DNA from: Deferribacteraceae bacterium UBA6793
Lineage (GTDB): Bacteria > Chrysiogenota > Deferribacteres > Deferribacterales > Geovibrionaceae
Assembly: GCA_002452405.1 (NCBI GenBank)
Contig: DKFP01000002.1
Span: forward strand, 62,001-126,000
Length of the DNA: 64,000 nt
Direction: 5' to 3'
Below, one piece after another: positions 24,692 through 33,361 of this stretch (position 1 is the first letter of the stretch; every line of letters starts with the position of its first letter). The notes under the pieces are model-generated. The model saw nothing but the letters and a program-made list of their open reading frames with translations, was not told the origin of the DNA and searched no databases. Both the position numbers and the translations under genes were made by a program.

Positions 24692-26047
24692 TTATTCTTT
24701 GTCAAAAGCTATGAAGTTGCTTCTGCCGGATGCGTATATCTGCAATACGACAACGCTTCCTTTGGGTATCTTATTGTATTTTGCAACAAACTCCGCTGTT
24801 GTTCTCACCTGTTCGCGGTTGATGGTGAGGATTATCATACCGGGTCTGACACCAGCCTCATATGCGTTGTTCTTTTCGTCAACGTTCAGAACTTTGACGC
24901 CGTATTTGAGGTTCAGCTTTGCCATTTCGCCCCTGTTCAGCGGCGCAACGGATATGGTTGCTCCGGGAGTGCCTGCGGGTTCGTCCTCATCGTCCTGACT
25001 TTTTCTGACACCCAGCTTAACCGGTATTTTCAGCTCTTTTTTATCGCGCAGTATATCCAGAGTAACGGTCTGTCCGGGGCTGAATGAGCCTATAAGGGTC
25101 ACGAGATCTTTTGAGTCGGAAACCTGCTGACCATTTACTCTGAGGATAACATCGCCTGCTTTAACGCCTGCCTTGTCGGCGGGATCATCTTTTGTGACAT
25201 CCGCAATCAGAGCACCTTTTGCGTCTTTCATACCGAAGCCTTTGGCGAGTTTATCGTCCACAGCCTGAATTGAAACGCCGAGCCAGCCTCTCTTAACAGA
25301 GCCTTGTTTCAGTTTAGGGAGGAGTTCTTTAAGCATATTCACCGGAACTGCAAATCCAAGTCCCTGACCGGAGGGAATGATTGCCGTGTTGATAGCGACA
25401 ACCTGTCCGTCCATATTTATAAGAGGACCGCCGGAGTTTCCGGGGTTGATGGATGCGTCGGTCTGCATGAAGTTATCATACGGGCTGCTGCCAAGCTCTC
25501 TTCCTTTGGCGCTGATGATGCCCGCTGTGACAGTCCACTCAAGTCCGAGAGGGTTGCCGATGGCTATAACCCAATCGCCAATCTCAGCCTTGTTGGAATC
25601 GCCGAGGGGCAGTGAAGAAAGTTTCACGTTGCCGGGTTCGATTTTTATCAGCGCAAGGTCTGTCAGAGGGTCTCTGCCCACGACCTTTGCAGGGAATTTA
25701 TGTTCGTCGTTGAGCTTAACGATTATCTCGCTGGCGCCCTCAATAACGTGATTGTTCGTAACTATGAGACCGTTGCTCTCAATGATAAAGCCGGAGCCGA
25801 GTGAGCTTGTTTTATACTCTCTGGGCGTATTGGGCAGCATTCCGCCGAAATCATCACCGAAGAAACGTCTGAAAACGTCATCATTGATAGGCGGATGAGC
25901 GGATCTTTTCATAACCTTTGTGGTGGAAATGTTGACCACCGCGTCTTTCGTAGCCTTATAAACGCCTGAGAATGATTCCGGCGTACCGGCGGCGAAGGCT
26001 GTTACAGTTGAAATAATAAATAACGTCAGTATCAGGAATTTTTTCAT
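24692..26047 (-). CDS. degP: Periplasmic serine protease DegP/HtrA family
   Basis: 451 residues: signal peptide (about 1-20), trypsin-like domain with the triad H100 (TNNHVI), D130 (DLALIKI) and S205 (GNSGGPL), and two PDZ domains (about 255-345 and 365-447). It degrades or refolds damaged envelope proteins. The ATG follows GGAGG, which lies in the end of the RseB-like gene two bases upstream, so the pair is co-transcribed. It is the last gene of the sigma-E-type operon, as in other Gram-negatives. Confidence 0.95.
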   Translation of the reverse strand: MKKFLILTLFIISTVTAFAAGTPESFSGVYKATKDAVVNISTTKVMKRSAHPPINDDVFRRFFGDDFGGMLPNTPREYKTSSLGSGFIIESNGLIVTNNHVIEGASEIIVKLNDEHKFPAKVVGRDPLTDLALIKIEPGNVKLSSLPLGDSNKAEIGDWVIAIGNPLGLEWTVTAGIISAKGRELGSSPYDNFMQTDASINPGNSGGPLINMDGQVVAINTAIIPSGQGLGFAVPVNMLKELLPKLKQGSVKRGWLGVSIQAVDDKLAKGFGMKDAKGALIADVTKDDPADKAGVKAGDVILRVNGQQVSDSKDLVTLIGSFSPGQTVTLDILRDKKELKIPVKLGVRKSQDDEDEPAGTPGATISVAPLNRGEMAKLNLKYGVKVLNVDEKNNAYEAGVRPGMIILTINREQVRTTAEFVAKYNKIPKGSVVVLQIYASGRSNFIAFDKE

Positions 26048-26049
26048 AC

Positions 26050-26760
26050 TTATTCCTCCAGTTTTGAGTAGTTTTCAATCATGGTCTGCATGGCGCTGTA
26101 GGGTATAGTTCCGACAACAGTGAAGAGGTCGTCACCCTGTTTTTTGCGCATTACATAGTTTCCGTACACTATTTTTTTACTTGCGGAAACCTCACCTGAA
26201 ACCCTCTTTCTGAATATTGAAAATTTGTTTATACCATCGGAAAGCATTATGTGCGACGTACCGTCTTTCAACATTCTTTTGCCAACGACACAGAAACCGA
26301 GATAACAGTGATTTGTCTTCTCGTGTTCGCTCTCCGCAGTGACCGGTTTTGCGGAAGAATCCTCCGGCTCCAGAATGGTGAACGAATACACCAGTTTCCC
26401 CGACGGGTCGTACACGTCTTTGTGAACCACCTCATTTGTGGAATCCACCATCAGCATATGCCTGAACCTGTCTGCGTTTTTGGGTTTCAGATCGTACTGC
26501 AGAACGTCTCTTCCCGCAAAGCGCATCGATACCGGCTGGGCTATATCGTAATATGCCCTGTCGATGTCGGATATCTTAAACAGCTGGTTCCGCATCTTTG
26601 ATGCAAGATAGTTCAGAGTGGTGTTGTCCAGCCCCGCTTTTCCGCCCATAAAGGCGGTATAGGTGCTGTTGTCCACTGCCACTTTAAAATAAACCTGTTC
26701 GGCGGCGTAGATTTCGAAGGAAAATATCAGGATACCGAAAAACAGGAAAAATCTGATCAT
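26050..26760 (-). CDS. RseB/MucB-like regulator of sigma-E activity
   Basis: 236 residues with a signal peptide (MIRFFLFFGILIFSFEIYA). The MucB/RseB pattern can be seen: RFRHMLMVDSTNEVVHKDVYD, a strand DPSGKLVYSFTILEP, and the small C-terminal domain with DGINKFSIFRKRV, KKIVYGNYVMRKKQGDDLFTVVG and TIP. RseB binds the anti-sigma factor in the periplasm and blocks its cleavage until lipids or unfolded porins accumulate. At 236 residues it is shorter than E. coli RseB (318). It overlaps the anti-sigma gene by 4 bp and precedes degP. Confidence 0.85.
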   Translation of the reverse strand: MIRFFLFFGILIFSFEIYAAEQVYFKVAVDNSTYTAFMGGKAGLDNTTLNYLASKMRNQLFKISDIDRAYYDIAQPVSMRFAGRDVLQYDLKPKNADRFRHMLMVDSTNEVVHKDVYDPSGKLVYSFTILEPEDSSAKPVTAESEHEKTNHCYLGFCVVGKRMLKDGTSHIMLSDGINKFSIFRKRVSGEVSASKKIVYGNYVMRKKQGDDLFTVVGTIPYSAMQTMIENYSKLEE

Positions 26761-27203
26761 TTCTTATAATTTACAGTGGCGAGTGTCCCGTTGAAGTCCG
26801 CGACACCTGCGCCCACGTGCTCAATAACGTATTCTTCCAGCTTTTCATTGCCCGCAACCTGAGTTTCTTCATTACCCATGGTCATGATAGCCGCAAAAGC
26901 CAGAACAAAAAGAGCCGCAACAGCCGCCGCAAAAACAGAGAATTTTTTATAGAGCGAGCCTTTCTTTTTAACAGGCTTTGCAGCTTTGGGTGCTATCATA
27001 GCCATAATGTTTTTGGAAAGGTCAATTTCCGCAGTTTTTTCATATGAGAGCTTCACCATATCTTTAAGGCGCAGTTCGTTTGTAAGCTCCGCACGGCATG
27101 AAGGGCAAGCCGCAACGTGTCTTTCAACCGCCTGTCTCTCCAGAGACGACGCCTCTTCGTCTATGTATGATGAAATCAGTTTATGAAATTTGATACATTC
27201 CAT
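26757..27203 (-). CDS. Zinc-containing anti-sigma factor (ZAS, RsrA/ChrR/RseA-type)
   Basis: 148 residues. The N-terminal domain has the zinc motif C3...H29-x3-C33-x2-C36 (ERHVAACPSCRAEL), a membrane span at about 88-110 (SVFAAAVAALFVLAFAAIM) and a short periplasmic tail. It should hold the ECF sigma factor at the membrane. The gene overlaps rpoE by 23 bp and the RseB-like gene by 4 bp. The zinc motif could also make it redox-sensitive, as in ZAS proteins; membrane anchoring favours an envelope signal. Confidence 0.9.
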   Translation of the reverse strand: MECIKFHKLISSYIDEEASSLERQAVERHVAACPSCRAELTNELRLKDMVKLSYEKTAEIDLSKNIMAMIAPKAAKPVKKKGSLYKKFSVFAAAVAALFVLAFAAIMTMGNEETQVAGNEKLEEYVIEHVGAGVADFNGTLATVNYKK

Positions 27204-27756
27204 CTGCCAACCCCTGATTGATGAGTCTGTCTTTTATAATCTGTCTGGCGTTGAACAGCCTGCTGCGGACAGTTCCCAGCGGTATGTTCATCATCTCGGC
27301 AATTTCTTCGTAGCTCATGTCCTCCACCTCGCGGAGAACAATGACAACGCGGAGTTTGTCGGGGAGAGAATCCACATAGCTTCTGACATATCTGTGGAGT
27401 TCCTCTTTCAAAGTAAGTTCTTCTGGACTTTCGCCGCTTCCGATGTTTTCGAAGAAACTTGTTTCATCGTCCTCGGTCTCAACATCCATCACCCTTTTCT
27501 CTTTTTCGAAATGATTAAGGGCGATGTTGAGTGCGATACGTTTAAGCCACGGGTAGAACTGTTCTCTGTTTTTCAGAGAATCAAGTTTCATGAAACCTTT
27601 CATAAAGGCTTCCTGAACTATGTCCTCTGCCAGCTCTCTGTTTTTCACCACGTTCATCGAGGTGGCGAAAAGTTTCGACTGATACTTGAGTATCAGCATT
27701 TCAAACGCCTGTGAATCGCCGTCCAGCACTTTTTCGATAATTGCCGTATCTTTCAC
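27181..27756 (-). CDS. rpoE: ECF sigma factor, RpoE-type
   Basis: 191 residues from a GTG at 27756, four bases after GGAGG; longer starts have no ribosome site. Sigma region 2 (about 25-90, LFATSMNVVKNRELAEDIVQEAFMKGF) and region 4 (about 135-185, LREVEDMSYEEIAEMMNIPLGTVRSRLFNARQII) are complete. It directs transcription of envelope-stress genes and probably its own operon. The four-gene order sigma, anti-sigma, RseB-like, DegP is that of E. coli rpoE-rseAB with degP appended. Confidence 0.92.
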   Translation of the reverse strand: MKDTAIIEKVLDGDSQAFEMLILKYQSKLFATSMNVVKNRELAEDIVQEAFMKGFMKLDSLKNREQFYPWLKRIALNIALNHFEKEKRVMDVETEDDETSFFENIGSGESPEELTLKEELHRYVRSYVDSLPDKLRVVIVLREVEDMSYEEIAEMMNIPLGTVRSRLFNARQIIKDRLINQGLADGMYQIS

Positions 27757-27880
27757 ATTTCCTCCGAATCGTATGGTTATTAGACTGACCACCAATCTAT
27801 AAGTTCAAACAAAAATATACAACTTTGCATTTAATTTTTAAAGGCTAATTTCCCTTTTCCATAAAACACACACAACTTTT

Positions 27881-28666
27881 TCACACAAAAAAATTCAGGG
27901 AAGGCATCTTTTTGATGCGACCTATCTTATGGGCAAGGCTGTAGTAGGTAAGCAGCCCCTTTATATGATTTTCGGAAAGGTCGTAGTTAATTATCTCCCA
28001 ATAGTCGATTATCTGGTACGAGGTCAGCCCCTTCATCCTGTAATGGTCAATGAGGGAAGCGAGGTTGCCTTTACTGTCCTTTTTTATGCCTGCAAGGAGT
28101 TTTACAAACTCCTCTGTCTCTTTTCGGTTCGCATCCGCTGTGTCCTTACGGATTATCCACAGGGCAAAAACGAACGGCAGTCCGGTAAACTCTTTCCAGA
28201 GAGTACCAAGATCATATATATGTTTTGATGTGTCGTTATAATATCCGAAAAGCGCCGTATCGCCGATGTAAACCTTTGCGGGTGCTTCCTTATTCTCTTT
28301 GGTGAACTCAGGGGTGATACCGTAGCGCTCCCGCATGAGTATCTCGAAAAGAATCACGGACGTACCCGATTCCGACGTGAGATAGACCTGCTTCCCCCCA
28401 AGTTCCTCAATGGGCAGATCGGAAAACAGCATAACGCTCTTCACTTCGTCGATACTGCTTATGGAGATATCGGGAATTATATAATAACTATCAGGATTTC
28501 TGGCGTATTCAATACAGCTGCACGGCGAAAGGTCTATGACACCTTCGCGGATTGCTGTGTTTAGATATGACGGCACACCTTTTATCAGCTTAAAGCCTTT
28601 CTCTTTTTCAAGGTGATGGAAAATAGGATATACGTTCGCGTAGTCAATCTGACCGATTCTAAGCAT
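27881..28666 (-). CDS. mqnA: Menaquinone biosynthesis protein MqnA (chorismate dehydratase)
   Basis: 261 residues from the ATG at 28666 behind GGGGGA. It turns chorismate into 3-[(1-carboxyvinyl)oxy]benzoate, the first committed step of the futalosine route to menaquinone. Family signatures are LRIGQIDYANVYPIFHHL, IDLSPCSCIEYARN, SVMLFSDLPIEEL, and LGTLWKEFTGLPFVFALW. It overlaps trmL by 8 bp and ends the proB operon. No other mqn gene is in the window. The futalosine pathway is typical of anaerobic epsilon- and deferribacterial lineages. Confidence 0.92.
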   Translation of the reverse strand: MLRIGQIDYANVYPIFHHLEKEKGFKLIKGVPSYLNTAIREGVIDLSPCSCIEYARNPDSYYIIPDISISSIDEVKSVMLFSDLPIEELGGKQVYLTSESGTSVILFEILMRERYGITPEFTKENKEAPAKVYIGDTALFGYYNDTSKHIYDLGTLWKEFTGLPFVFALWIIRKDTADANRKETEEFVKLLAGIKKDSKGNLASLIDHYRMKGLTSYQIIDYWEIINYDLSENHIKGLLTYYSLAHKIGRIKKMPSLNFFV

Positions 28667-29171
28667 AGGTTTCCCCCGTTTCAGGTCCCATCCAGTGAGC
28701 ATCCAGACCGCCGAAATCTCTTCTGCGCAGAATATCGTAGCCAACCAGCGCCACAGCGTTTGAAAGGTTCAGACTGCGCACCCTTCCAGTTGTGGGGATG
28801 CGGTACAGATGTTCCGCGTATCTCTCCTGCACGAAATCCGGCAGACCGCTGGTCTCCCGCCCGAAGATAATCATAAGGTTCGGGTCGTCGTGGGGTATCT
28901 CAGTGTAGTTCTTTTCTCCGAATTTTGAAAGAAAGGCGTAGGGATGTTTTCCGATGGGATATTGTTCAAAGAATTTGTCAAGCGTATCAATGGTCTCAAG
29001 GTTCACATTCTTCCAGTAGTCGAGCCCGGCACGCTTTACATATTTATCGTCAAGGCTGAAACCCAGCTTTCCCGCAAGGATCAGCCTGCTGTCCGTCGCA
29101 ACGCTGAAACGCCCGATATTCCCGGTATTCTGGGGAATTTCAGGTTCGAAAAGGACTATATTCAGTCCCAT
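28659..29171 (-). CDS. trmL: tRNA (cytidine/uridine-34-2'-O)-methyltransferase TrmL
   Basis: 170 residues, from the ATG at 29171. A SPOUT-knot methyltransferase: motif 1 IPQNTGNIGR, motif 2 IFGRETSGLP and motif 3 IPTTGRVRSLNLSNAVALVGY are all present. TrmL methylates the wobble base ribose of tRNA-Leu isoacceptors with S-adenosylmethionine. It is 8 bp from rsfS upstream and overlaps mqnA. The short length without an extra domain matches TrmL rather than TrmH. Confidence 0.93.
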   Translation of the reverse strand: MGLNIVLFEPEIPQNTGNIGRFSVATDSRLILAGKLGFSLDDKYVKRAGLDYWKNVNLETIDTLDKFFEQYPIGKHPYAFLSKFGEKNYTEIPHDDPNLMIIFGRETSGLPDFVQERYAEHLYRIPTTGRVRSLNLSNAVALVGYDILRRRDFGGLDAHWMGPETGETYA

Positions 29172-29178
29172 GAATTTC

Positions 29179-29526
29179 TCAGTCGTAAGGAATCTCCACT
29201 TTTTCGCATCCGCCCCAGATAGACTCAAGATTGTAATATTGTCTCTCGTCCCTGCACATCAGATGCACCATAACCTCGCCGAAATCGAGGCATATCCAGC
29301 GCGAGCGTCCCTGCCCCTCAACTGCGAAAGGACGGATGCTCTTCTCTTTCATCTTCTCCAGAACGTATTCCGCAATGGCGTTGACGTGCGGCTCGGAAGT
29401 CGCCGTGCCGATAACTATATAGTCCGAAATACTGCTTTTCGGCGCTATGTAGTAACATGCAATGTTCTCGGTCTTGCGATCGGTCATCTCTTTCAGAATA
29501 TCGTCCAGCAGAGCTGTTCTTGTCAT
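29179..29526 (-). CDS. rsfS: Ribosomal silencing factor RsfS
   Basis: 115 residues, the usual length. RsfS binds ribosomal protein uL14 and prevents subunit joining in starvation. Conserved segments are SDYIVIGTATSEPHVNAIAEYV, EGQGRSRWICLDFGEVMVHLM and YYNLESIWG. It overlaps nadD by 4 bp, as in most genomes where nadD and rsfS are neighbours. Confidence 0.94.
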   Translation of the reverse strand: MTRTALLDDILKEMTDRKTENIACYYIAPKSSISDYIVIGTATSEPHVNAIAEYVLEKMKEKSIRPFAVEGQGRSRWICLDFGEVMVHLMCRDERQYYNLESIWGGCEKVEIPYD

Positions 29527-30161
29527 TCGTTTCCCCTGTATAATCTGTTTTCGGCGATATATTCATAAACACCTTCGGGCAGATTTGCCCTCCGGTAGCT
29601 CTCTTCAAGGATACTGCGTATCTCCGTACTTGATATATCAACCTCCGGCATTCTGTATAATATTATTTTGCCGGATTTCTCGTTTTTATATTCATCCGCA
29701 TCGACAACTCTGTCAAGGAGCGCCTGAGGAATAGTATTTAAAAGGTCTTCAAAACTCATTGTGGATCTGCTGACCACGATGAAATTCACATAGTCGAAAA
29801 GTGCCTCGTATTCGTACCAGCTCCCGATAGAGGCGAAAATATCAGTTCCGCACGCAAAAAATATCGCGTCGTCTGGGTATTCGCTTCTGAAATGCCTGAG
29901 AGTCTTGAGGGTAAAGGATACCCCCTCCTCATGTATCTCGAAATCTGAAACTATAAACCGGTCGCCAAGTCCCGCGGCAACAAGCTGAACCATGCGCAGC
30001 CGCAGTTCAGGGGCAATCACGCCCTTAGTCTTATGCGGCGGCACCTTCGAAGGCACAAATATCATCCTGTCCAGCGAAAAGCTGTCCGCAACGTTTTCTG
30101 CAAGCGCAAGATGTCCGACGTGTATGGGGTTAAACGTACCCCCGAAAAGCCCTATCCTCAC
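29523..30161 (-). CDS. nadD: Nicotinate-nucleotide adenylyltransferase NadD
   Basis: 212 residues from a GTG start at 30161 that shares one base with the proA stop (TAGTG). The nucleotidyltransferase motifs GLFGGTFNPIHVGHL and SSTEIRSIL, and VPSKVPPHK for the dinucleotide site, are intact. It joins ATP and nicotinate mononucleotide to make deamido-NAD. NadA in the same window supplies quinolinate for the same pathway. Confidence 0.95.
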   Translation of the reverse strand: MRIGLFGGTFNPIHVGHLALAENVADSFSLDRMIFVPSKVPPHKTKGVIAPELRLRMVQLVAAGLGDRFIVSDFEIHEEGVSFTLKTLRHFRSEYPDDAIFFACGTDIFASIGSWYEYEALFDYVNFIVVSRSTMSFEDLLNTIPQALLDRVVDADEYKNEKSGKIILYRMPEVDISSTEIRSILEESYRRANLPEGVYEYIAENRLYRGNE

Positions 30162-31396
30162 TACTTTATCTGCCCGCTTCCGTAGATGCGGTATTTAGTT
30201 GTGGTAAGGTCGTCGGCACCCATAGGTCCGCGGCAGTGCAGTTTCTGCGTGCTGATGCCGATTTCCGCACCAAGCCCGAACTCTCCTCCGTCTGTCCATC
30301 TTGTTGAAGCGTTTACATAAACAGCGGCAGCGTCCACTCGGTCGAGAAACCTTTCGCTGTTGGTATAGTTTTCGGTCACAATGCTTTCAGAGTGCTGTGA
30401 GCCGTATTTGTTGATATGATTAACCGCGTCGTCCAGACCATCCACAACCTTTATGGAAAGTATGTAGTCCAGATACTCTGTCCGCCAGTCCTCTTCCGTT
30501 GCCGGAACGCATTTGATTATCTTCCGCGTCCTTTCGCATCCGCGCAGTTCCACGTTGTATTCAGCGTATGCCTTTTCAAGCAGCGGCAGAATTTTTGAAG
30601 CTACAGCGTTGTGAACCAGCAGAGTCTCCATCGTATTGCATACGCCGACGCGCTGACATTTCGCGTTTACGGCGATACTGACGCCCATGTCGATATCTGC
30701 CCATTCGTCAATAAAGACGTGGCAGATGCCGGCGTCATGCTTCACCAGAGGGATAAGGCTGTGCTCCGTGCAGAACTTTATAAGACTGGCGCCCCCTCTG
30801 GGCACCATGATGTCTATGTAGTCCTTAGCCTTGAGCATTTCCATGACCACGGCGCGATCTGTGTCTTCTATTATGTTTACGGCAGCTTCAGGAAGCCCTG
30901 TCTCTTTAAGAGCGTCCTTCATGAGTCTGCCAAGGCATTTGTTCGAGTTTATCGCCTCTTTTCCGCCGCGCAGCACGGACACATTGCCCGATTTCAGGCA
31001 GAGCGCAGCAGCATCGATGGTAACGTTGGGGCGGGACTCGAAGATTATCCCCACAACGCCAAGAGGCACCTTCACTTTTGTTATGTAAAGACCGTTTGGG
31101 CGTCTGTAACCTTCAACAACCTTGCCAACTGGATCGGTCTGAGCCTTTATCTCGTTAACGGCTGTTATCATCGCATCGATACGCTTGTCGTCCAGAATCA
31201 GTCTGTCTGTCATTGCCTGCGACAGTCCTGCTGATTTTGCGTATTCGATATCTTTTGCGTTCTCCGCTTTAATAAGTTCGCGACTGTTGTCCAATTTTGA
31301 AGCAACGGCAGCTAATGCTTTGTCTTTAATATCTGAGCGCTTGCTCATAAGTTCATATGAGGCTTCTTTAGCGGCTTTCAGCATATTTTCAAGCAT
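30161..31396 (-). CDS. proA: Gamma-glutamyl phosphate reductase ProA
   Basis: 411 residues. An aldehyde-dehydrogenase-fold enzyme of proline synthesis that reduces gamma-glutamyl phosphate with NADPH. Signatures are VPLGVVGIIFESRPNVT, LRGGKEAINSN, and the catalytic cysteine in NAKCQRVGVCNTMET; the C-terminal RGPMGADDLTTTKY is typical of ProA. It lies 2 bp after proB and before nadD. Confidence 0.96.
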   Translation of the reverse strand: MLENMLKAAKEASYELMSKRSDIKDKALAAVASKLDNSRELIKAENAKDIEYAKSAGLSQAMTDRLILDDKRIDAMITAVNEIKAQTDPVGKVVEGYRRPNGLYITKVKVPLGVVGIIFESRPNVTIDAAALCLKSGNVSVLRGGKEAINSNKCLGRLMKDALKETGLPEAAVNIIEDTDRAVVMEMLKAKDYIDIMVPRGGASLIKFCTEHSLIPLVKHDAGICHVFIDEWADIDMGVSIAVNAKCQRVGVCNTMETLLVHNAVASKILPLLEKAYAEYNVELRGCERTRKIIKCVPATEEDWRTEYLDYILSIKVVDGLDDAVNHINKYGSQHSESIVTENYTNSERFLDRVDAAAVYVNASTRWTDGGEFGLGAEIGISTQKLHCRGPMGADDLTTTKYRIYGSGQIK

Positions 31397-31398
31397 AA

Positions 31399-32541
31399 TC
31401 AGTCTCCGATGATGTTGATGACGACAAGGTCATCACGGTGGATTATCTCGTCTGTAAACTTATAACCCAAAATATCAAATATGTCAGATGTTTTTTTACC
31501 TTTTATCCTGTTAAGGTCAAGGCTGCTATATCTGACCTTTCCGCGGGCTATCTCTTTTCCGTCCTCATCGCAGACGGAAACAACGTCGCCCATCTCGAAA
31601 TCCCCCTCAACAGAAATGACTCCGCCTGGGAGCAGTGATTTCTTTTTATGAATAAGGGCGTTCACAGCCCCTTTGTCAAGTTTCAATATGCCTGTAACAC
31701 CTGCCGCATAGGCTATCCAGTGGTGACGGCGGGAGAGAGCGTCCTCAGTGTGGCTGAAATAGGTGCCAATGTCCGCTCCATGCAGAAAATCGAGCATGGC
31801 GCCGGGCTTACGTCCGTTTATAATACCCACGCAGCAACCAGCATCCAGTGCTTTTGAAGCCGCAGTGAGCTTAGACTTCATACCGCCGGTGCCCACTCCG
31901 GAAACGGAGCTTCCTGCAAGACTGAAAAGCTCTTCGTTGATGTATTTTACTTCATCAATGCGCTTTGCGTCAGGATTGCTCGTCGGGTCGCTGTCGAAAA
32001 GCCCGTCAACGTCAGACATAATAAGCAGCATATCCGCACCGATAAGCCCGCCCACAAGAGCCGAGAGATTATCGTTGTCGCTGAAATTCTCAATATATTT
32101 GAGTTCTTCAATAACAACTGAGTCGTTCTCGTTTATAATTGGAACAACCCCCATCTCAAGTAATCTGCGGATTGTATATCTGGCGTTCAGATAGCGTCTT
32201 CGGTTCGCGAAATCATCTTTAGTGATAAGTATCTGCGCAGGAATGACGTTGTACTTTTCAAATTCTTTGTCGTAATACCATATCAGTCTCGCCTGACCGA
32301 CTGCGGCACACGCCTGCCTGTCTATTATGTCCGTGGGGCGGCTGTTGAAGCCAAGAATCTTAAACCCTGCGCCAACCGCACCGGAGGACACTATAACGAT
32401 ATTTTTAACCTGTTTTTTTATCTCGCATATCTGACTGACGAAAGAGGAGAGAAATTCTAGATTTACCCCTTTGTCTTTTTGCGTGAGGATGTTGCTTCCG
32501 ACCTTTACAACAAGTGTGTTAATACGAGGTAAGTTTCTCAT
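31399..32541 (-). CDS. proB: Glutamate 5-kinase ProB
   Basis: 380 residues from the ATG at 32541 with AAGG upstream; the frame runs further to 32604 through the dispersed repeat and is not used. The amino-acid kinase domain (VVKVGSNIL, VSSGAVGAG, NENDSVV, MSDVDGLFDSDP, GTGGMKSKLTAA) is followed by a PUA domain (about 285-370). It phosphorylates glutamate for proline synthesis. First gene of proB-proA-nadD-rsfS-trmL-mqnA. Confidence 0.95.
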   Translation of the reverse strand: MRNLPRINTLVVKVGSNILTQKDKGVNLEFLSSFVSQICEIKKQVKNIVIVSSGAVGAGFKILGFNSRPTDIIDRQACAAVGQARLIWYYDKEFEKYNVIPAQILITKDDFANRRRYLNARYTIRRLLEMGVVPIINENDSVVIEELKYIENFSDNDNLSALVGGLIGADMLLIMSDVDGLFDSDPTSNPDAKRIDEVKYINEELFSLAGSSVSGVGTGGMKSKLTAASKALDAGCCVGIINGRKPGAMLDFLHGADIGTYFSHTEDALSRRHHWIAYAAGVTGILKLDKGAVNALIHKKKSLLPGGVISVEGDFEMGDVVSVCDEDGKEIARGKVRYSSLDLNRIKGKKTSDIFDILGYKFTDEIIHRDDLVVINIIGD

Positions 32542-32600
32542 TTTAGACCTTCTCAGATTTTTGACAAATCCATAAATGAAATCGCCGCGTCGCCGACGGC

Positions 32601-32655
32601 TCATCGCGATGACATTCTGAAGTCTCTGCGAAGGCTTCAGCCTGAAGCAGTCTGA
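32601..32655 (-). repeat. Dispersed palindromic repeat, copy 4 (inverted, short)
   Basis: On the minus strand: CAGACTGCTTCAGGC, then TTCGCAGAGACTTC and TCATCGCGATGA. It matches the left half and core of copies 1 and 5 in inverted orientation, in the gap between tRNA-Gln and proB. The rest of the gap 32542-32706 shows no gene. Confidence 0.65.
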
Positions 32656-32706
32656 TTTAGTTTTAGAAACTTAACTGTCAAAGAACTGAAATTCAGATAA
32701 AAAAAA

Positions 32707-32782
32707 TGGCAGGGGTAGCAGGACTCGAACCCACAATACACTGGACCAAAACCAGATGCCTTACCAATTTGGCTATACCCCT
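32707..32782 (-). tRNA. tRNA-Gln (UUG)
   Basis: 76 nt including an encoded CCA. Acceptor AGGGGTA/TACCCCT, D-arm GCC-AAATTGGTAA-GGC, anticodon loop TTTTGGT giving UUG, and T-arm GTGGG-TTCGAGT-CCTGC are in place. The discriminator is G, as usual for tRNA-Gln. The outer pair of the anticodon stem is a T-T mismatch. Confidence 0.93.
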
Positions 32783-32956
32783 GCAAAGCAGAGCGGAATT
32801 ATTCCGTAAAACAGGGTAGATGTCAAGAACTTTTTTTAAATTTTTTTTAAACCCCGTTAACACAGGTCTCAAGCATAAATTTCTTGCAAATAACACGCTC
32901 TGAGGGTATATTTATACAAATAGCATCTTATTAATATTATTCTCAAAGGAGAAAAA

Positions 32957-33361
32957 ATGAAAGTCACCAGAGCAAGCGACTACGCTATAAGAGCGCTAAT
33001 TCATATGGCGCATAAGCCCACCGGAACAACATTTATGCGCTCCGAACTAGCGACAGAATGTGACATACCCGACAGCTTTCTCGGCAAAATACTTCAAAAC
33101 CTTGCTAAATCTGAAATACTCTCCTCAGAGCGCGGAAAAAAAGGCGGATTCAAAATATCGAAAGATATAGCACAGATTACCGTATACGATATCATAACCG
33201 CAATCGAAGGCGAACTCAGCCTTAATAAATGCATTTTCGACGACGATTTCTGTAATCTCGTGCACTCTTGCACCGCACACATCATGTGGACAGAGATTCA
33301 GGACAGCCTCATTAAAATGCTTAAAAGTTATACACTTGCAGGATTGGCAGAAAAATACTGA
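32957..33361 (+). CDS. Rrf2-family transcriptional regulator
   Basis: 134 residues with a winged helix (about 1-60; VTRASDYAIRALIHMAHKP, SFLGKILQNLAKSEIL, RGKKGGFKIS). Cysteines at C92, C100 and C106 (NKCIFDDDFCNLVHSC) with a nearby His recall the Fe-S ligands of IscR/NsrR, with one more residue between the first two. Such regulators sense Fe-S, NO or redox state. The ATG follows AAAGGAG. It is a single gene before nrdJ and may or may not control it; no cluster genes are adjacent. Confidence 0.9.
   Translation: MKVTRASDYAIRALIHMAHKPTGTTFMRSELATECDIPDSFLGKILQNLAKSEILSSERGKKGGFKISKDIAQITVYDIITAIEGELSLNKCIFDDDFCNLVHSCTAHIMWTEIQDSLIKMLKSYTLAGLAEKY

Noticed and set aside
32542..32604. Upstream extension of proB by 21 codons
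   Set aside because: It would enter the dispersed repeat and lacks a ribosome site; the ATG at 32541 gives the normal ProB start.
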